Assembly: GCA_040902445.1 (NCBI GenBank)
Contig: JBBDXJ010000322.1
Span: forward strand, 1-64,000
Length of the DNA stretch: 64,000 nt
Direction of reading: 5' to 3'
Origin: Chryseosolibacter sp040902445
GTDB lineage: Bacteria > Bacteroidota > Bacteroidia > Cytophagales > Cyclobacteriaceae
Position numbers and translations under genes: made by a program. The notes under the pieces were generated by a model. The model was not told the DNA's origin and did no database searches. It worked only from the letters and a program-made list of their open reading frames with translations. Shown one piece after another: positions 25,061-32,458 of the stretch. Position 1 is the first letter of the stretch. Every line of letters begins with the position of its first letter.

Positions 25061-25081
25061 CTCACCACTGACCACTCACGA
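25061..25081. repeat. 7-bp tandem array, CTCACCA type, at the lipoprotein break
   Basis: Three units in register: CTCACCA, CTGACCA, CTCACGA. It is the reverse complement of the GAGTGGT family. Confidence 0.75.
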
Positions 25082-25140
25082 AGTAATTGGCGCAACCCAG
25101 CTATAAAATGTATAAACTGAATTTAGCGCACGCACCCACT
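25074..25140. repeat. 67-bp direct repeat, copy 1
   Basis: The sequence from ACTCACGAAG to CGCACCCACT recurs at 25231-25298 with a single extra T. Both copies are edged by ACTCAC-type heptamer sequence. Confidence 0.92.
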
Positions 25141-25187
25141 TTCATATAACATGCCATCCAATCTCCGAAAGTTGGTGCTCCGATGCA

Positions 25188-25215
25188 GCGGAGTCCCTGA
25201 GACAGGAGACTCCGC
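25188..25215. repeat. hairpin between the two direct repeats
   Basis: GCGGAGTC (25188-25195) and GACTCCGC (25208-25215) form an 8-bp perfect stem with a 12-base loop. Confidence 0.7.
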
Positions 25216-25230
25216 GGAGACAACTAAACA

Positions 25231-25298
25231 ACTCACGAAGTAATTTGGCGCAACCCAGCTATAAAATGTATAAACTGAATTTAGCGCACGCACCCACT
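25231..25298. repeat. 67-bp direct repeat, copy 2
   Basis: The second copy of the unit at 25074-25140, with one inserted T (AATTTGG for AATTGG). Confidence 0.92.
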
Positions 25299-25324
25299 CA
25301 CAACTGACCACTCACCACTCACAA
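25297..25324. repeat. 7-bp tandem array, CTCACCA type, over the rsmG stop
   Basis: Four units: CTCACAA, CTGACCA, CTCACCA, CTCACAA. The rsmG stop (25319-25321, minus strand) lies inside. Seen from rsmG, this is the same GAGTGGT-type array found after nudK and plsC-2. Confidence 0.88.
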
Positions 25325-25948
25325 AGGCACGTAAACCACCTTCTTCGTCTCGAAGAAGTCTTCCCCGAACACCGTATTCAGTTCAAAGATCTGGTGTGGT
25401 TTTTTCAGTTCGGCCAGTTCTTCATCGAGGTCACCGCCTTTAAGATACAGGATGCCATTATATAAGGCGTGCTTTGATTCTTTCTTCACCTTCCCGTTTA
25501 CCCATCCGTAAAATTCTTTGAGACGTGTCACTGCGCGGCTAACAATAAAATCGTATTCGCCATTTACCTGTTCAGCGCGGATCTGCTCCGCCCGGATATT
25601 TTTCAGGCCTATTCCCTGCGCCACATTCTTCACAACCGTAATTTTTTTTCCAATGGAATCGACAAGGTGAAACTGCGTGCGGGGAAAAAGGATGGCAAGG
25701 GGAATGCCGGGAAAACCACCTCCAGTACCGACATCAAGGATCTCAGCCCCGGGGTTGAAGTGCGTTAGTTTTGCGATGCCCAGTGAATGTAAAACATGGT
25801 TGACATAGAGATTGTCAATGTCTTTCCGGGATATGACATTGATCTTTTCGTTCCATTCCGAATACAGCGGCAGTAGTTGAGTGAACTGTTCCTTTTGCAA
25901 CGCCGTCAACTCCGGAAAATAGAAAAATATGAGTTCAGTGCTTTGCAA
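25319..25948 (-). CDS. rsmG: 16S rRNA (guanine527-N7)-methyltransferase
   Basis: The 209-residue protein is RsmG/GidB: LYSEWNEKINVISRKD near residue 29, HFNPGAEILDVGTGGGFPGIPLA (SAM motif I, residues 62-84), FHLVDSIGKKITVVK and VSRAVTRLKEF. It methylates N7 of G527 in 16S rRNA, and loss gives streptomycin tolerance in other bacteria. It is last in a minus-strand operon, 12 bases after the ECF sigma gene. The stop codon falls inside a 7-bp tandem array. Confidence 0.95.
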   Translation of the reverse strand: MQSTELIFFYFPELTALQKEQFTQLLPLYSEWNEKINVISRKDIDNLYVNHVLHSLGIAKLTHFNPGAEILDVGTGGGFPGIPLAILFPRTQFHLVDSIGKKITVVKNVAQGIGLKNIRAEQIRAEQVNGEYDFIVSRAVTRLKEFYGWVNGKVKKESKHALYNGILYLKGGDLDEELAELKKPHQIFELNTVFGEDFFETKKVVYVPL

Positions 25949-25960
25949 ATTCAGGATCGA

Positions 25961-26569
25961 TCAGATATGATCACGCTTATTCTTCACCATTTCAAACATG
26001 AGTTCACGGGCGCGGTGGAGTTGGGCTTTCACCGTTCCCAGGGGAGCATCGAGTTCCACCGCTATTTCTTCATACGAAAGCTCGTGAAAATACCGAAGCC
26101 TCACAAGCTTTTGATATTTGGGCGGGAGCTTACCAACAAAGATCTGGATAAGTTCTGCCTTCTGGGCTTTAATCGTTTCCTCCTGTGGATTGAGATTCTC
26201 ATCCTCCACATCAATGGAGACCGATTGGCCGTCATCATCCGTAAAAGTATTTTCTATACTTAGTGTATTCAGTTTTTTCTTCCGGATAAAATCAATGGTA
26301 TTGTTAGTGGCAATGCGGAAGAGCCATGTGCTGAAAGTAAAATCCTTTTTGAAGCGATGAAGACTGCGGAAAGCTTTGGCGAAAGATTCTATTGTGAGAT
26401 CCTCGGCATCATCGACATTCCTGACCATTTTCAGGATCATGTGATACACCGGACGCTTATAACGCTGTAATAATTTAGCATAGGCCTTATCGTCGCCACC
26501 GACTGCCAGGTCGATCAGGCGAAAGTCCTCCACTGCCTTATCCGAAAAATCGCGTTTCAGTTCCTCCAT
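25961..26569 (-). CDS. RNA polymerase ECF sigma factor
   Basis: A 202-residue ECF sigma factor. Region 2 lies at about residues 28-98, including the core-binding DAEDLTIESFAKAF and the -10 helix FSTWLFRIATNNTIDFIRKK. Region 4 is at about 145-195: LPPKYQKLVRLRYF, SYEEIA, GTVKAQLHRARE. No anti-sigma gene is adjacent; instead the gene overlaps the glycosyltransferase by 13 bases and precedes rsmG. That arrangement points to a constitutively made or differently controlled sigma factor (inference). Confidence 0.93.
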   Translation of the reverse strand: MEELKRDFSDKAVEDFRLIDLAVGGDDKAYAKLLQRYKRPVYHMILKMVRNVDDAEDLTIESFAKAFRSLHRFKKDFTFSTWLFRIATNNTIDFIRKKKLNTLSIENTFTDDDGQSVSIDVEDENLNPQEETIKAQKAELIQIFVGKLPPKYQKLVRLRYFHELSYEEIAVELDAPLGTVKAQLHRARELMFEMVKNKRDHI

Positions 26570-27696
26570 CGAATCTTTTTAGTTGTTAGCGCCACGAGAC
26601 CCGTTGAAAGATAGTAAATCGCATATACAAAATCTAAGATCGGAAGGGTCCACAGCCCGAAGCCCAGGGATGATTTCTTCAACATCGACCTGAACAGAAG
26701 AATTAAGAGGATCCACCTAAGCAGGAACGGCCCCAGAATGAGATAGGTCTCAACTGCAATCAGGGTTGTCTTCGATCCCGCTAAGGAGATCATTAACCAG
26801 ATAACAAGGATCAGCCACGACAGCCATGTCAATATCCACGCAACGCCAAAGAGTGCGAGTAAGAAGCGGTGAGAAAAGCGATAGCGCTTGCCCACCGAAA
26901 GATGCCTGACCTTTTGGTCAATAAAAGATTGCCATGTAGTTTTTGGAATTGAATATACGTGACTTTCCGGTTCGAGTTGTAAACGGGTATTTCCTCCGTG
27001 CGCGTGCATATTAACAAAGAGGTCGTCATCGCCTCCCGTTACATGCAGGTAATTGTTAAAACCCTTCTGTTCAAGGAAAAGCGATTTCCGGTAGGCGAGA
27101 TTTCTTCCCACGCCCATGTAGGGATTTTTCATCCATCCAAAAGCAAAATATTGAATGGCCGTAAGAAGTGTTTCAAAGCGAACAAATAAATTAACAAACC
27201 CGGGTTGCCTCAGGTACGGAGAAAAACCCAGAACAAACTGTGTACCGTTAACGAAATGACGGCTCATGCTGCGAATCCATTGCGAGTCGCGTGGACGACA
27301 ATCGGCATCGGTCAAAAGGATCCACTCGTGCGCGGCAGCCTTGATACCCAGGGTTATGCCGTATTTTTTACCATTCACGCGCTCGGGAGTATCCTTTACA
27401 TTTACCATGCGAAGCCGCGCATGAACTTTCGTTTCTTCCAGCAAAAAATCAAAGGTGCTGTCATTCGAACGATCATTTACAATGATCACTTCAAACTCCG
27501 GGTAGTCCTGAGATAACAATAATGGAATTAGCGCTTTCAGATTTTCCGCTTCATCATGTGCGCACACTACTATAGACACCGGCACCTGTGCTTCACTACC
27601 TTGTTGAGGCTTTCGGGCAAAGGCGATCAAAAAAACAAACAGATAAACCAGCTGAATACCAACGGCTATCAGAAAAAATAAAATTAGAATCTGCAA
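26557..27696 (-). CDS. membrane-anchored family 2 glycosyltransferase
   Basis: A 379-residue processive-type GT2 enzyme with an N-terminal helix (about residues 4-26) and a catalytic domain with VSIVVCAHDEAENL (40-53), VNDRSNDST, the LLTDADCRP metal motif, and GGDDDLF further on. Two or three C-terminal helices follow (about 280-375). It should transfer sugars at the inner membrane for glycan or glycolipid synthesis; the product is unknown. A TATCTTTG -7 box lies 22 bases upstream. It heads an operon with the ECF sigma factor and rsmG. Confidence 0.9.
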   Translation of the reverse strand: MQILILFFLIAVGIQLVYLFVFLIAFARKPQQGSEAQVPVSIVVCAHDEAENLKALIPLLLSQDYPEFEVIIVNDRSNDSTFDFLLEETKVHARLRMVNVKDTPERVNGKKYGITLGIKAAAHEWILLTDADCRPRDSQWIRSMSRHFVNGTQFVLGFSPYLRQPGFVNLFVRFETLLTAIQYFAFGWMKNPYMGVGRNLAYRKSLFLEQKGFNNYLHVTGGDDDLFVNMHAHGGNTRLQLEPESHVYSIPKTTWQSFIDQKVRHLSVGKRYRFSHRFLLALFGVAWILTWLSWLILVIWLMISLAGSKTTLIAVETYLILGPFLLRWILLILLFRSMLKKSSLGFGLWTLPILDFVYAIYYLSTGLVALTTKKIRWRN

Positions 27697-27717
27697 CGGT
27701 TAATGGGGTTTGAGGCA

Positions 27718-27725
27718 CAAAGATA
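27718..27725 (-). promoter_or_regulatory. candidate -7 box (TATCTTTG) for the glycosyltransferase-sigma-rsmG operon
   Basis: A TAnnTTTG match on the minus strand 22 bases before the ATG. The rest of 27726-27960 holds a GCTCCGGAGC palindrome (about 27771) and nothing else recognised. Confidence 0.5.
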
Positions 27726-27981
27726 ACTTTTGATGCCGAGCTCGAAAGGATTTTTTAACCGGGTAAAAACAAAAAGCTCCGGAGCGATTTTCCTCCAAAA
27801 ATGAGTCGGTCTGGAAACGCAATAAAAGGCTTTGGTCACAAGCTTCCTGAATAGAGTCTCTAAACCCTTTGTCTTAATAATGGACTTGTTTCAATTTTTT
27901 CCGTTTGAATGATAGAAGACAGTGTCCTGTTCAAATAAAATACACAATTTTTGCGAAAAAAGCAAGGAAAAAGCACAAAAT

Positions 27982-27995
27982 TGTGTGCGCACACA
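27982..27995. promoter_or_regulatory. LacI-type operator, 14-bp perfect palindrome
   Basis: TGTGTGCGCACACA is a perfect palindrome with a central CpG, the form expected for LacI-family operators, 55 bases before the regulator's ATG. A related half-site, TTGTGTACGC, follows at 28002. Confidence 0.7.
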
Positions 27996-28001
27996 TATAT
28001 A

Positions 28002-28031
28002 TTGTGTACGCCAACAGATTCCCTAATTTTA
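28002..28031 (+). promoter_or_regulatory. candidate promoter of the LacI-family gene
   Basis: TTG at 28002-28004 and TAATTTTA at 28024-28031 are 19 bases apart, the Bacteroidota -33/-7 spacing, though the -7 box lacks the final G. The -33 element overlaps the second operator half-site, which would suit autorepression. Confidence 0.4.
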
Positions 28032-28050
28032 CGCAGCGAACTTCACGGAT

Positions 28051-29121
28051 ATGAATGCCAAGAACGTAAGGATCAAGGATATCGCGCAGTTATCGGGTGT
28101 TTCAGTAGGAACCGTAGACCGGGTTCTTCACAATCGCGGCAGGGTTTCGGAAGAAGCCTTAAAAAAGGTCCTGACTGTTCTGGACCAGATAGACTACAAA
28201 CCTAACGTCATTGCCCGAACGTTGGGCTCCAATAAAACATACACCATCGCTGCCCTGATTCCCGACCCCGCCCAAGATCCGTATTGGGCGTCCTCAAAAG
28301 CCGGAATTGATCAGGCGCAAACCGAATGGCTGCGTTATGGCGTGAATGTAGTACCCTACTTTTTCAACCTGTATGAAAAGAGTTCGTTCCGGGAAGTTGC
28401 TGAAGCTCTTACTACCGACAATCCCGACGGAATACTGATCGCACCGATCTTTTATCATGAAACTCTTCCATATTTCAACCGTTTTCAATCGCTGGGCATC
28501 CCTTACGTGCTTTTTAACACAAACATTGAGCAGGTTGCGTCCCTGAGTTTTATTGGTCAGGATCTCTACCAGAGCGGCAAGGTTGGCGGTGAACTTATGC
28601 AACTTGCCTTGCGAGGAGAATCAGGTGTTCTGGCCGTGCTGCACATGAACGAAGACCTCGGAAACTCAGTACACCTCGCGGAAAAAGAACGCGGCTTCCG
28701 CGAATATTTTCAGCGGACCAATAACGGCAAATTCGAAATACGAACGCTCAACCTTTACAATCCGTCCGACGCATCTTTGGAAGAGCACCTGGCGGACCTG
28801 CTGAAAGAACCCCAGCTGAAAGGAATTTTCGTCAGTACTTCCAAAGGTACTTTTAACATTGCCGCTTTCCTTGAGCGCTATAACAAGACGGAGGTGAAAC
28901 TGATCGGCTACGATATGCTGGAAGAAAATATACGTTACATGAAAAAAGGCATCATCAACTTCCTTATCAATCAAAATCCAAAACGACAGGCATTCCTGGG
29001 AATTAACCACCTGGTCAGCCATCTTATTCTTAAAAAAACAGCTCCTGCCCGCGATTTACTTCCCCTGGAGATCATCTCGCCCGAGAATATAAATTCCTAC
29101 CTGAATTCCGGAAGTCATTAA
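28051..29121 (+). CDS. LacI-family transcriptional regulator with periplasmic-binding-like sensor domain
   Basis: The 356-residue protein has an N-terminal LacI helix-turn-helix (IKDIAQLSGVSVGTVDRVL, residues 8-26) with hinge helix (NVIARTLG), and a sugar-binding-like domain from about residue 65 (IAALIPDPAQDPYWASSKAG, GILIAPIF). The effector is probably a sugar or sugar derivative, but no transport or catabolic gene adjoins it, so its regulon lies elsewhere. A perfect palindromic operator upstream suggests it controls itself. Confidence 0.92.
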   Translation: MNAKNVRIKDIAQLSGVSVGTVDRVLHNRGRVSEEALKKVLTVLDQIDYKPNVIARTLGSNKTYTIAALIPDPAQDPYWASSKAGIDQAQTEWLRYGVNVVPYFFNLYEKSSFREVAEALTTDNPDGILIAPIFYHETLPYFNRFQSLGIPYVLFNTNIEQVASLSFIGQDLYQSGKVGGELMQLALRGESGVLAVLHMNEDLGNSVHLAEKERGFREYFQRTNNGKFEIRTLNLYNPSDASLEEHLADLLKEPQLKGIFVSTSKGTFNIAAFLERYNKTEVKLIGYDMLEENIRYMKKGIINFLINQNPKRQAFLGINHLVSHLILKKTAPARDLLPLEIISPENINSYLNSGSH

Positions 29122-29180
29122 AATAGTACCACGCACGCGTAGGTTGAAAGGAAGGTAAATAGGTACTTTACCCCCTACCA

Positions 29181-29221
29181 GTTGACCTGTATTTCAACCT
29201 GTATTTAACCTGTATTTAACT
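29181..29221. repeat. 11-bp tandem array, ACCTGTATTTA type, upstream of tgt
   Basis: Three units with a period of 11-12 bp: ACCTGTATTTCA, ACCTGTATTTA, ACCTGTATTTA. The same unit occurs upstream of pyrR (51430-51638). Confidence 0.8.
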
Positions 29222-29229
29222 TATTTTTG
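29222..29229 (+). promoter_or_regulatory. candidate -7 box (TATTTTTG) for tgt
   Basis: An exact TAnnTTTG match directly after the 11-bp array; it ends seven bases before the tgt ATG, so a leaderless transcript is likely. Confidence 0.5.
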
Positions 29230-29236
29230 GGCCTTT

Positions 29237-30367
29237 ATGAAATTCAGACTGGTTGCCCAGGATCCGCATTCATCCGCGAGGGCGGGTATTCTTTCCACCG
29301 TCCACGGTGAGATCGAGACACCGATATTTATGCCAGTGGGCACAGCGGGGTCGGTGAAGGCTGTCCACCAGCGCGAACTTGAAACAGATATCAAAGCCCA
29401 GGTCATTCTCGGAAATACCTATCACCTTTACTTGCGCCCGGGCATTGCGTTGCTTGAAAAAGCCGGAGGGCTCCATAAATTCAATGGCTGGAGCAAACCA
29501 ATTTTAACTGACAGCGGCGGTTACCAGGTGTACTCTCTTGCGGAGAACCGGAAAATATCTGAAGCAGGTGTTGCGTTCAGGTCACACATCGATGGTTCGT
29601 CTCATATCTTTACTCCGGAATCAGTTATTGACATCCAGCGATCGATAGGAGCTGATATCATCATGGCTTTTGATGAATGCACGCCATTTCCATGCGATTA
29701 TGAATATGCACGGATTTCGCTGGAACTCACGCATCAATGGTTGAAGCGCTGTGTTGATCGGATGAGAAACACCGCACCCGCTTACGGTTATGAACAGGCT
29801 TTATTTCCAATCGTTCAGGGAAGTACTTATAAAGATCTCAGGGAAAGATCTGCGGAATTTATTTCAGCCCAGGACCAACCCGGTAACGCGATCGGGGGTT
29901 TATCGGTGGGCGAGCCTGCCGAAGATATGTACGCCATGACAAGCATTGTATGCAATATACTGCCGGCCAGCAGACCGCGCTATTTAATGGGGGTGGGAAC
30001 GCCCGAAAACATTCTCGAGTGCATAGCCCTGGGGATAGATATGTTCGATTGTGTTATGCCCACCCGTAATGCCCGTAACGGCATGTTGTTTACAACCCGC
30101 GGAATCATCAATATCAGGAACGAAAAATGGAAAGATGACCTTTCAGCTATAGATCCAGACCTCGGTGGATATGCGTCATCGTTTTATACAAAGGCGTATC
30201 TTCGTCACCTGATCATGAATAAAGAGATACTAGGCGCGCAAATTGCTACCCTTCAGAACCTTACGTTTTACCTTTGGCTGGTAAGGGAAGCGAGAAAAAA
30301 GATACAGGAGGGCACTTTTGCTGACTGGAAAAATAAAATGGTAAAAGTAACATCACAACGATTATAA
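29237..30367 (+). CDS. tgt: tRNA-guanine transglycosylase, zinc-site-less variant
   Basis: A 376-residue Tgt that exchanges guanine-34 for preQ1 in tRNAs with GUN anticodons. Catalytic residues are in place: Asp92 in LTDSGGYQVYS and nucleophile Asp271 in FDCVMPTRNARNG. The segment that normally carries the zinc-binding CxCxxC (between DDLSAIDP and YTKAYLRHL, about residues 306-317) has no cysteine; only His324 remains. From memory this loss is usual in Bacteroidota Tgt. A TATTTTTG box and an 11-bp array lie just upstream. lptF/G follows at 59 bases. Confidence 0.93.
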   Translation: MKFRLVAQDPHSSARAGILSTVHGEIETPIFMPVGTAGSVKAVHQRELETDIKAQVILGNTYHLYLRPGIALLEKAGGLHKFNGWSKPILTDSGGYQVYSLAENRKISEAGVAFRSHIDGSSHIFTPESVIDIQRSIGADIIMAFDECTPFPCDYEYARISLELTHQWLKRCVDRMRNTAPAYGYEQALFPIVQGSTYKDLRERSAEFISAQDQPGNAIGGLSVGEPAEDMYAMTSIVCNILPASRPRYLMGVGTPENILECIALGIDMFDCVMPTRNARNGMLFTTRGIINIRNEKWKDDLSAIDPDLGGYASSFYTKAYLRHLIMNKEILGAQIATLQNLTFYLWLVREARKKIQEGTFADWKNKMVKVTSQRL

Positions 30368-30391
30368 CAGTCGGCAGCCACGCCCACCTTG

Positions 30392-30419
30392 CTGTGGACC
30401 GTGGGCTGTGGACTGTGGA
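30392..30419. repeat. 7-bp tandem array, CTGTGGA type, between tgt and lptF
   Basis: Four units in register: CTGTGGA, CCGTGGG, CTGTGGA, CTGTGGA. It ends six bases before the lptF ATG. Confidence 0.85.
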
Positions 30420-30425
30420 CTGCCC

Positions 30426-31562
30426 ATGAAGATTCTGGATAAATATATTTTAAAGACGCTGCTGAGCACATTCTTTTTCGTGGTTGTGATACTGCTGGCG
30501 GTCATCACTGTTATTGACCTCACCGAGAAGATGGACAAATTTGCGAAGGCCGGGGTAACCAGCGCGCAGATAGCAGGATATTACCTTGACTATATTTCCT
30601 GGATCGGCAGTTTTATTGCGCCAATCACCATGTTTATTGCCACGGTGTATGTATGCGCCCGAATGGCTGGCCACACTGAAGTAATTGCAGTGTTGAGCAG
30701 TGGCGTAAGTTTCAAGAGGTTCCTCCTGCCTTTTTTGATTGGCGCGGGAATCATCGGCAGCATTAGCTTTCTGTTGAACGGATGGATCATTCCCGATTCC
30801 AACAAATCGCGGCTGGAATTTGAAGTGCTGTATATCAAGAATAAATTTTATTACGACAAAAGGAATATTCACATTCAGGTGGCGCCTGAGATCTATTTGT
30901 ATTTGCAGAGTTATAACAACAATACGAATACAGGCTATCACTTTTCGCTTGAGCGGTTCAGGGACAACCGGCTCATCGAAAAACTTACCGCGAACCGTAT
31001 TGAATGGGACACCACAAAACAAAAGTGGACCTTGCGGGACTATAAAATACGCAAGATCGACCGCGTATTTGAAACCGCTTCCCGCCCGGAATCCGTTCCG
31101 GCTTTCCAGAATACGCAGGTGGTTGTGAGCAGAGACAGTCTGACAAGCGGCTCCAGCCTGGACACAGCGCTGGTGATACATCCGAAGGAATTCGAAAGCG
31201 ATTACCGCAAATATGATGGCATGACCTTAAATGAATTGAATGAGTACATCAGAACATTAAAAGCCAGAGGATCTACGGGTGTCGAAGTGTACGAGGTGGA
31301 AAAATACACCCGTTATTCCGCTCCTTTTACGATCATGATACTCGTGTTCATGGGGGTGATCGTTTCTTCCCGGAAAAGCCGGGGTGGAACCGGATTGCAG
31401 ATTGCTGTTGGTTTCCTGCTCTCCTTCATTTTCATTTTATTCTTCACTTTATTCCGCACATTTGCAGAAGCAGGTTCAACCCCTCCGCAGATATCGGTAT
31501 GGATACCCAACATTGTTTTCGGCGTGATTTCCATGGCCATGTATAAATACGTTCCGCGTTAA
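30426..31562 (+). CDS. LptF/LptG (YjgP/YjgQ) LPS export permease
   Basis: From ATG 30426 (MKILDKYILK) the protein has 378 residues. It has the LptF/G plan: two N-terminal helices (about residues 11-33 and 51-80), a third around 98-118, a large periplasmic beta-jellyroll domain, and three C-terminal helices (about 300-375). The signature at the start, ILDKYILKTLLSTFF, is typical. With LptB it extracts lipopolysaccharide from the inner membrane and passes it to LptC. An upstream GTG reading through the CTGTGGA repeat is not used. The stop overlaps the next ATG by one base. Confidence 0.9.
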   Translation: MKILDKYILKTLLSTFFFVVVILLAVITVIDLTEKMDKFAKAGVTSAQIAGYYLDYISWIGSFIAPITMFIATVYVCARMAGHTEVIAVLSSGVSFKRFLLPFLIGAGIIGSISFLLNGWIIPDSNKSRLEFEVLYIKNKFYYDKRNIHIQVAPEIYLYLQSYNNNTNTGYHFSLERFRDNRLIEKLTANRIEWDTTKQKWTLRDYKIRKIDRVFETASRPESVPAFQNTQVVVSRDSLTSGSSLDTALVIHPKEFESDYRKYDGMTLNELNEYIRTLKARGSTGVEVYEVEKYTRYSAPFTIMILVFMGVIVSSRKSRGGTGLQIAVGFLLSFIFILFFTLFRTFAEAGSTPPQISVWIPNIVFGVISMAMYKYVPR

Positions 31563-32458
31563 TGGCATCATCAACCGATTACCTGAAGCTTCATTTTATT
31601 GTTTTTCTTTGGGGATTCTCAGCCATTCTCGGCAAGCTCGTTTCGATCCCGGCTGTGGAAATGGTTTGGTACCGCTCTATCCTCGCCGCCATCGGCATGG
31701 GAGCCGTGATATATTTTTCAAAAGCTACTTTTAAAATTTCCCGCGCTGACCTCTTTAAACTCCTTGCTATCGGGGCCATTGTTTCACTTCACTGGATTGC
31801 CTTTTTCGGGTCGGCGCGAGTCTCGAATGTTTCGGTGAGTCTGGTTGGATTTGCAACAAACTCCCTGTGGGCCGCGATCCTGGAACCCTGGTTCAACAAA
31901 ACGCGCATCAAAAAATATGAAGTATTGCTCGGCCTTATTGTGATCACAGGTCTTTATATTATTTTCTCATTTGATTTTCAATACAAGCTCGGATTACTGA
32001 TCGGCATCTTTGCCGGTTTTTCTTCATCATTGTTTGCAGTGTTTAACTCAAGAATGGTGAAACGGGTTTCTGCGCGCAGCATCACCTTTTATGAAATGAT
32101 AGGTGTATTTATAGCTACCGGAATATTTCTGCCTTTTTTACAACTCGCCGGCGTGGAGCTCCGGTGGCCGTTGCTTCCTGCCGGAATGGATTTTCTTTAT
32201 ATCGCGATCCTGGCGGGAGTTTGTTCAGTATATGCGTATACCGTGGCCGTTGATCTTATGAAGCGAATATCGGTTTTTATGATTCAGCTGACCCTCAATC
32301 TCGAACCCGTCTACGGCATCATCATGGCCCTAATTATTTTCGGCCAGCAGGAAAAAATGACCCTGAATTTTTACATAGGCACACTCGTTATCCTGGGCGC
32401 TGTAATAACTTACCCCATGGTCAAGAAGCGCTTCGACAGAACTGTTCTGCTGGATTAA
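31562..32458 (+). CDS. EamA/DMT-family transporter
   Basis: A 298-residue membrane protein with ten predicted helices arranged as two EamA repeats (DYLKLHFIVFLWGFSAILGK for the first, LIGIFAGFSSSLFAVFN for the second). Drug/metabolite transporters of this kind export amino acids, nucleobases or other small metabolites; the substrate is unknown. It overlaps the upstream permease gene (TAATG) and converges with ispE, overlapping its end by four bases. Confidence 0.9.
   Translation: MASSTDYLKLHFIVFLWGFSAILGKLVSIPAVEMVWYRSILAAIGMGAVIYFSKATFKISRADLFKLLAIGAIVSLHWIAFFGSARVSNVSVSLVGFATNSLWAAILEPWFNKTRIKKYEVLLGLIVITGLYIIFSFDFQYKLGLLIGIFAGFSSSLFAVFNSRMVKRVSARSITFYEMIGVFIATGIFLPFLQLAGVELRWPLLPAGMDFLYIAILAGVCSVYAYTVAVDLMKRISVFMIQLTLNLEPVYGIIMALIIFGQQEKMTLNFYIGTLVILGAVITYPMVKKRFDRTVLLD

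Noticed and set aside
24130..25324. Intact insertion sequence
   Set aside because: No transposase frame or long terminal inverted repeats; only fragments of ordinary genes and short repeats.
27766..27782. Terminator at the GCTCCGGAGC palindrome near a T-run
   Set aside because: The palindrome has no loop and lies upstream of, not after, the minus-strand operon; a hairpin cannot form properly.
30450..31181. 243-residue open frame opposite lptF
   Set aside because: A shadow of the real gene with no start context and no recognisable domain.
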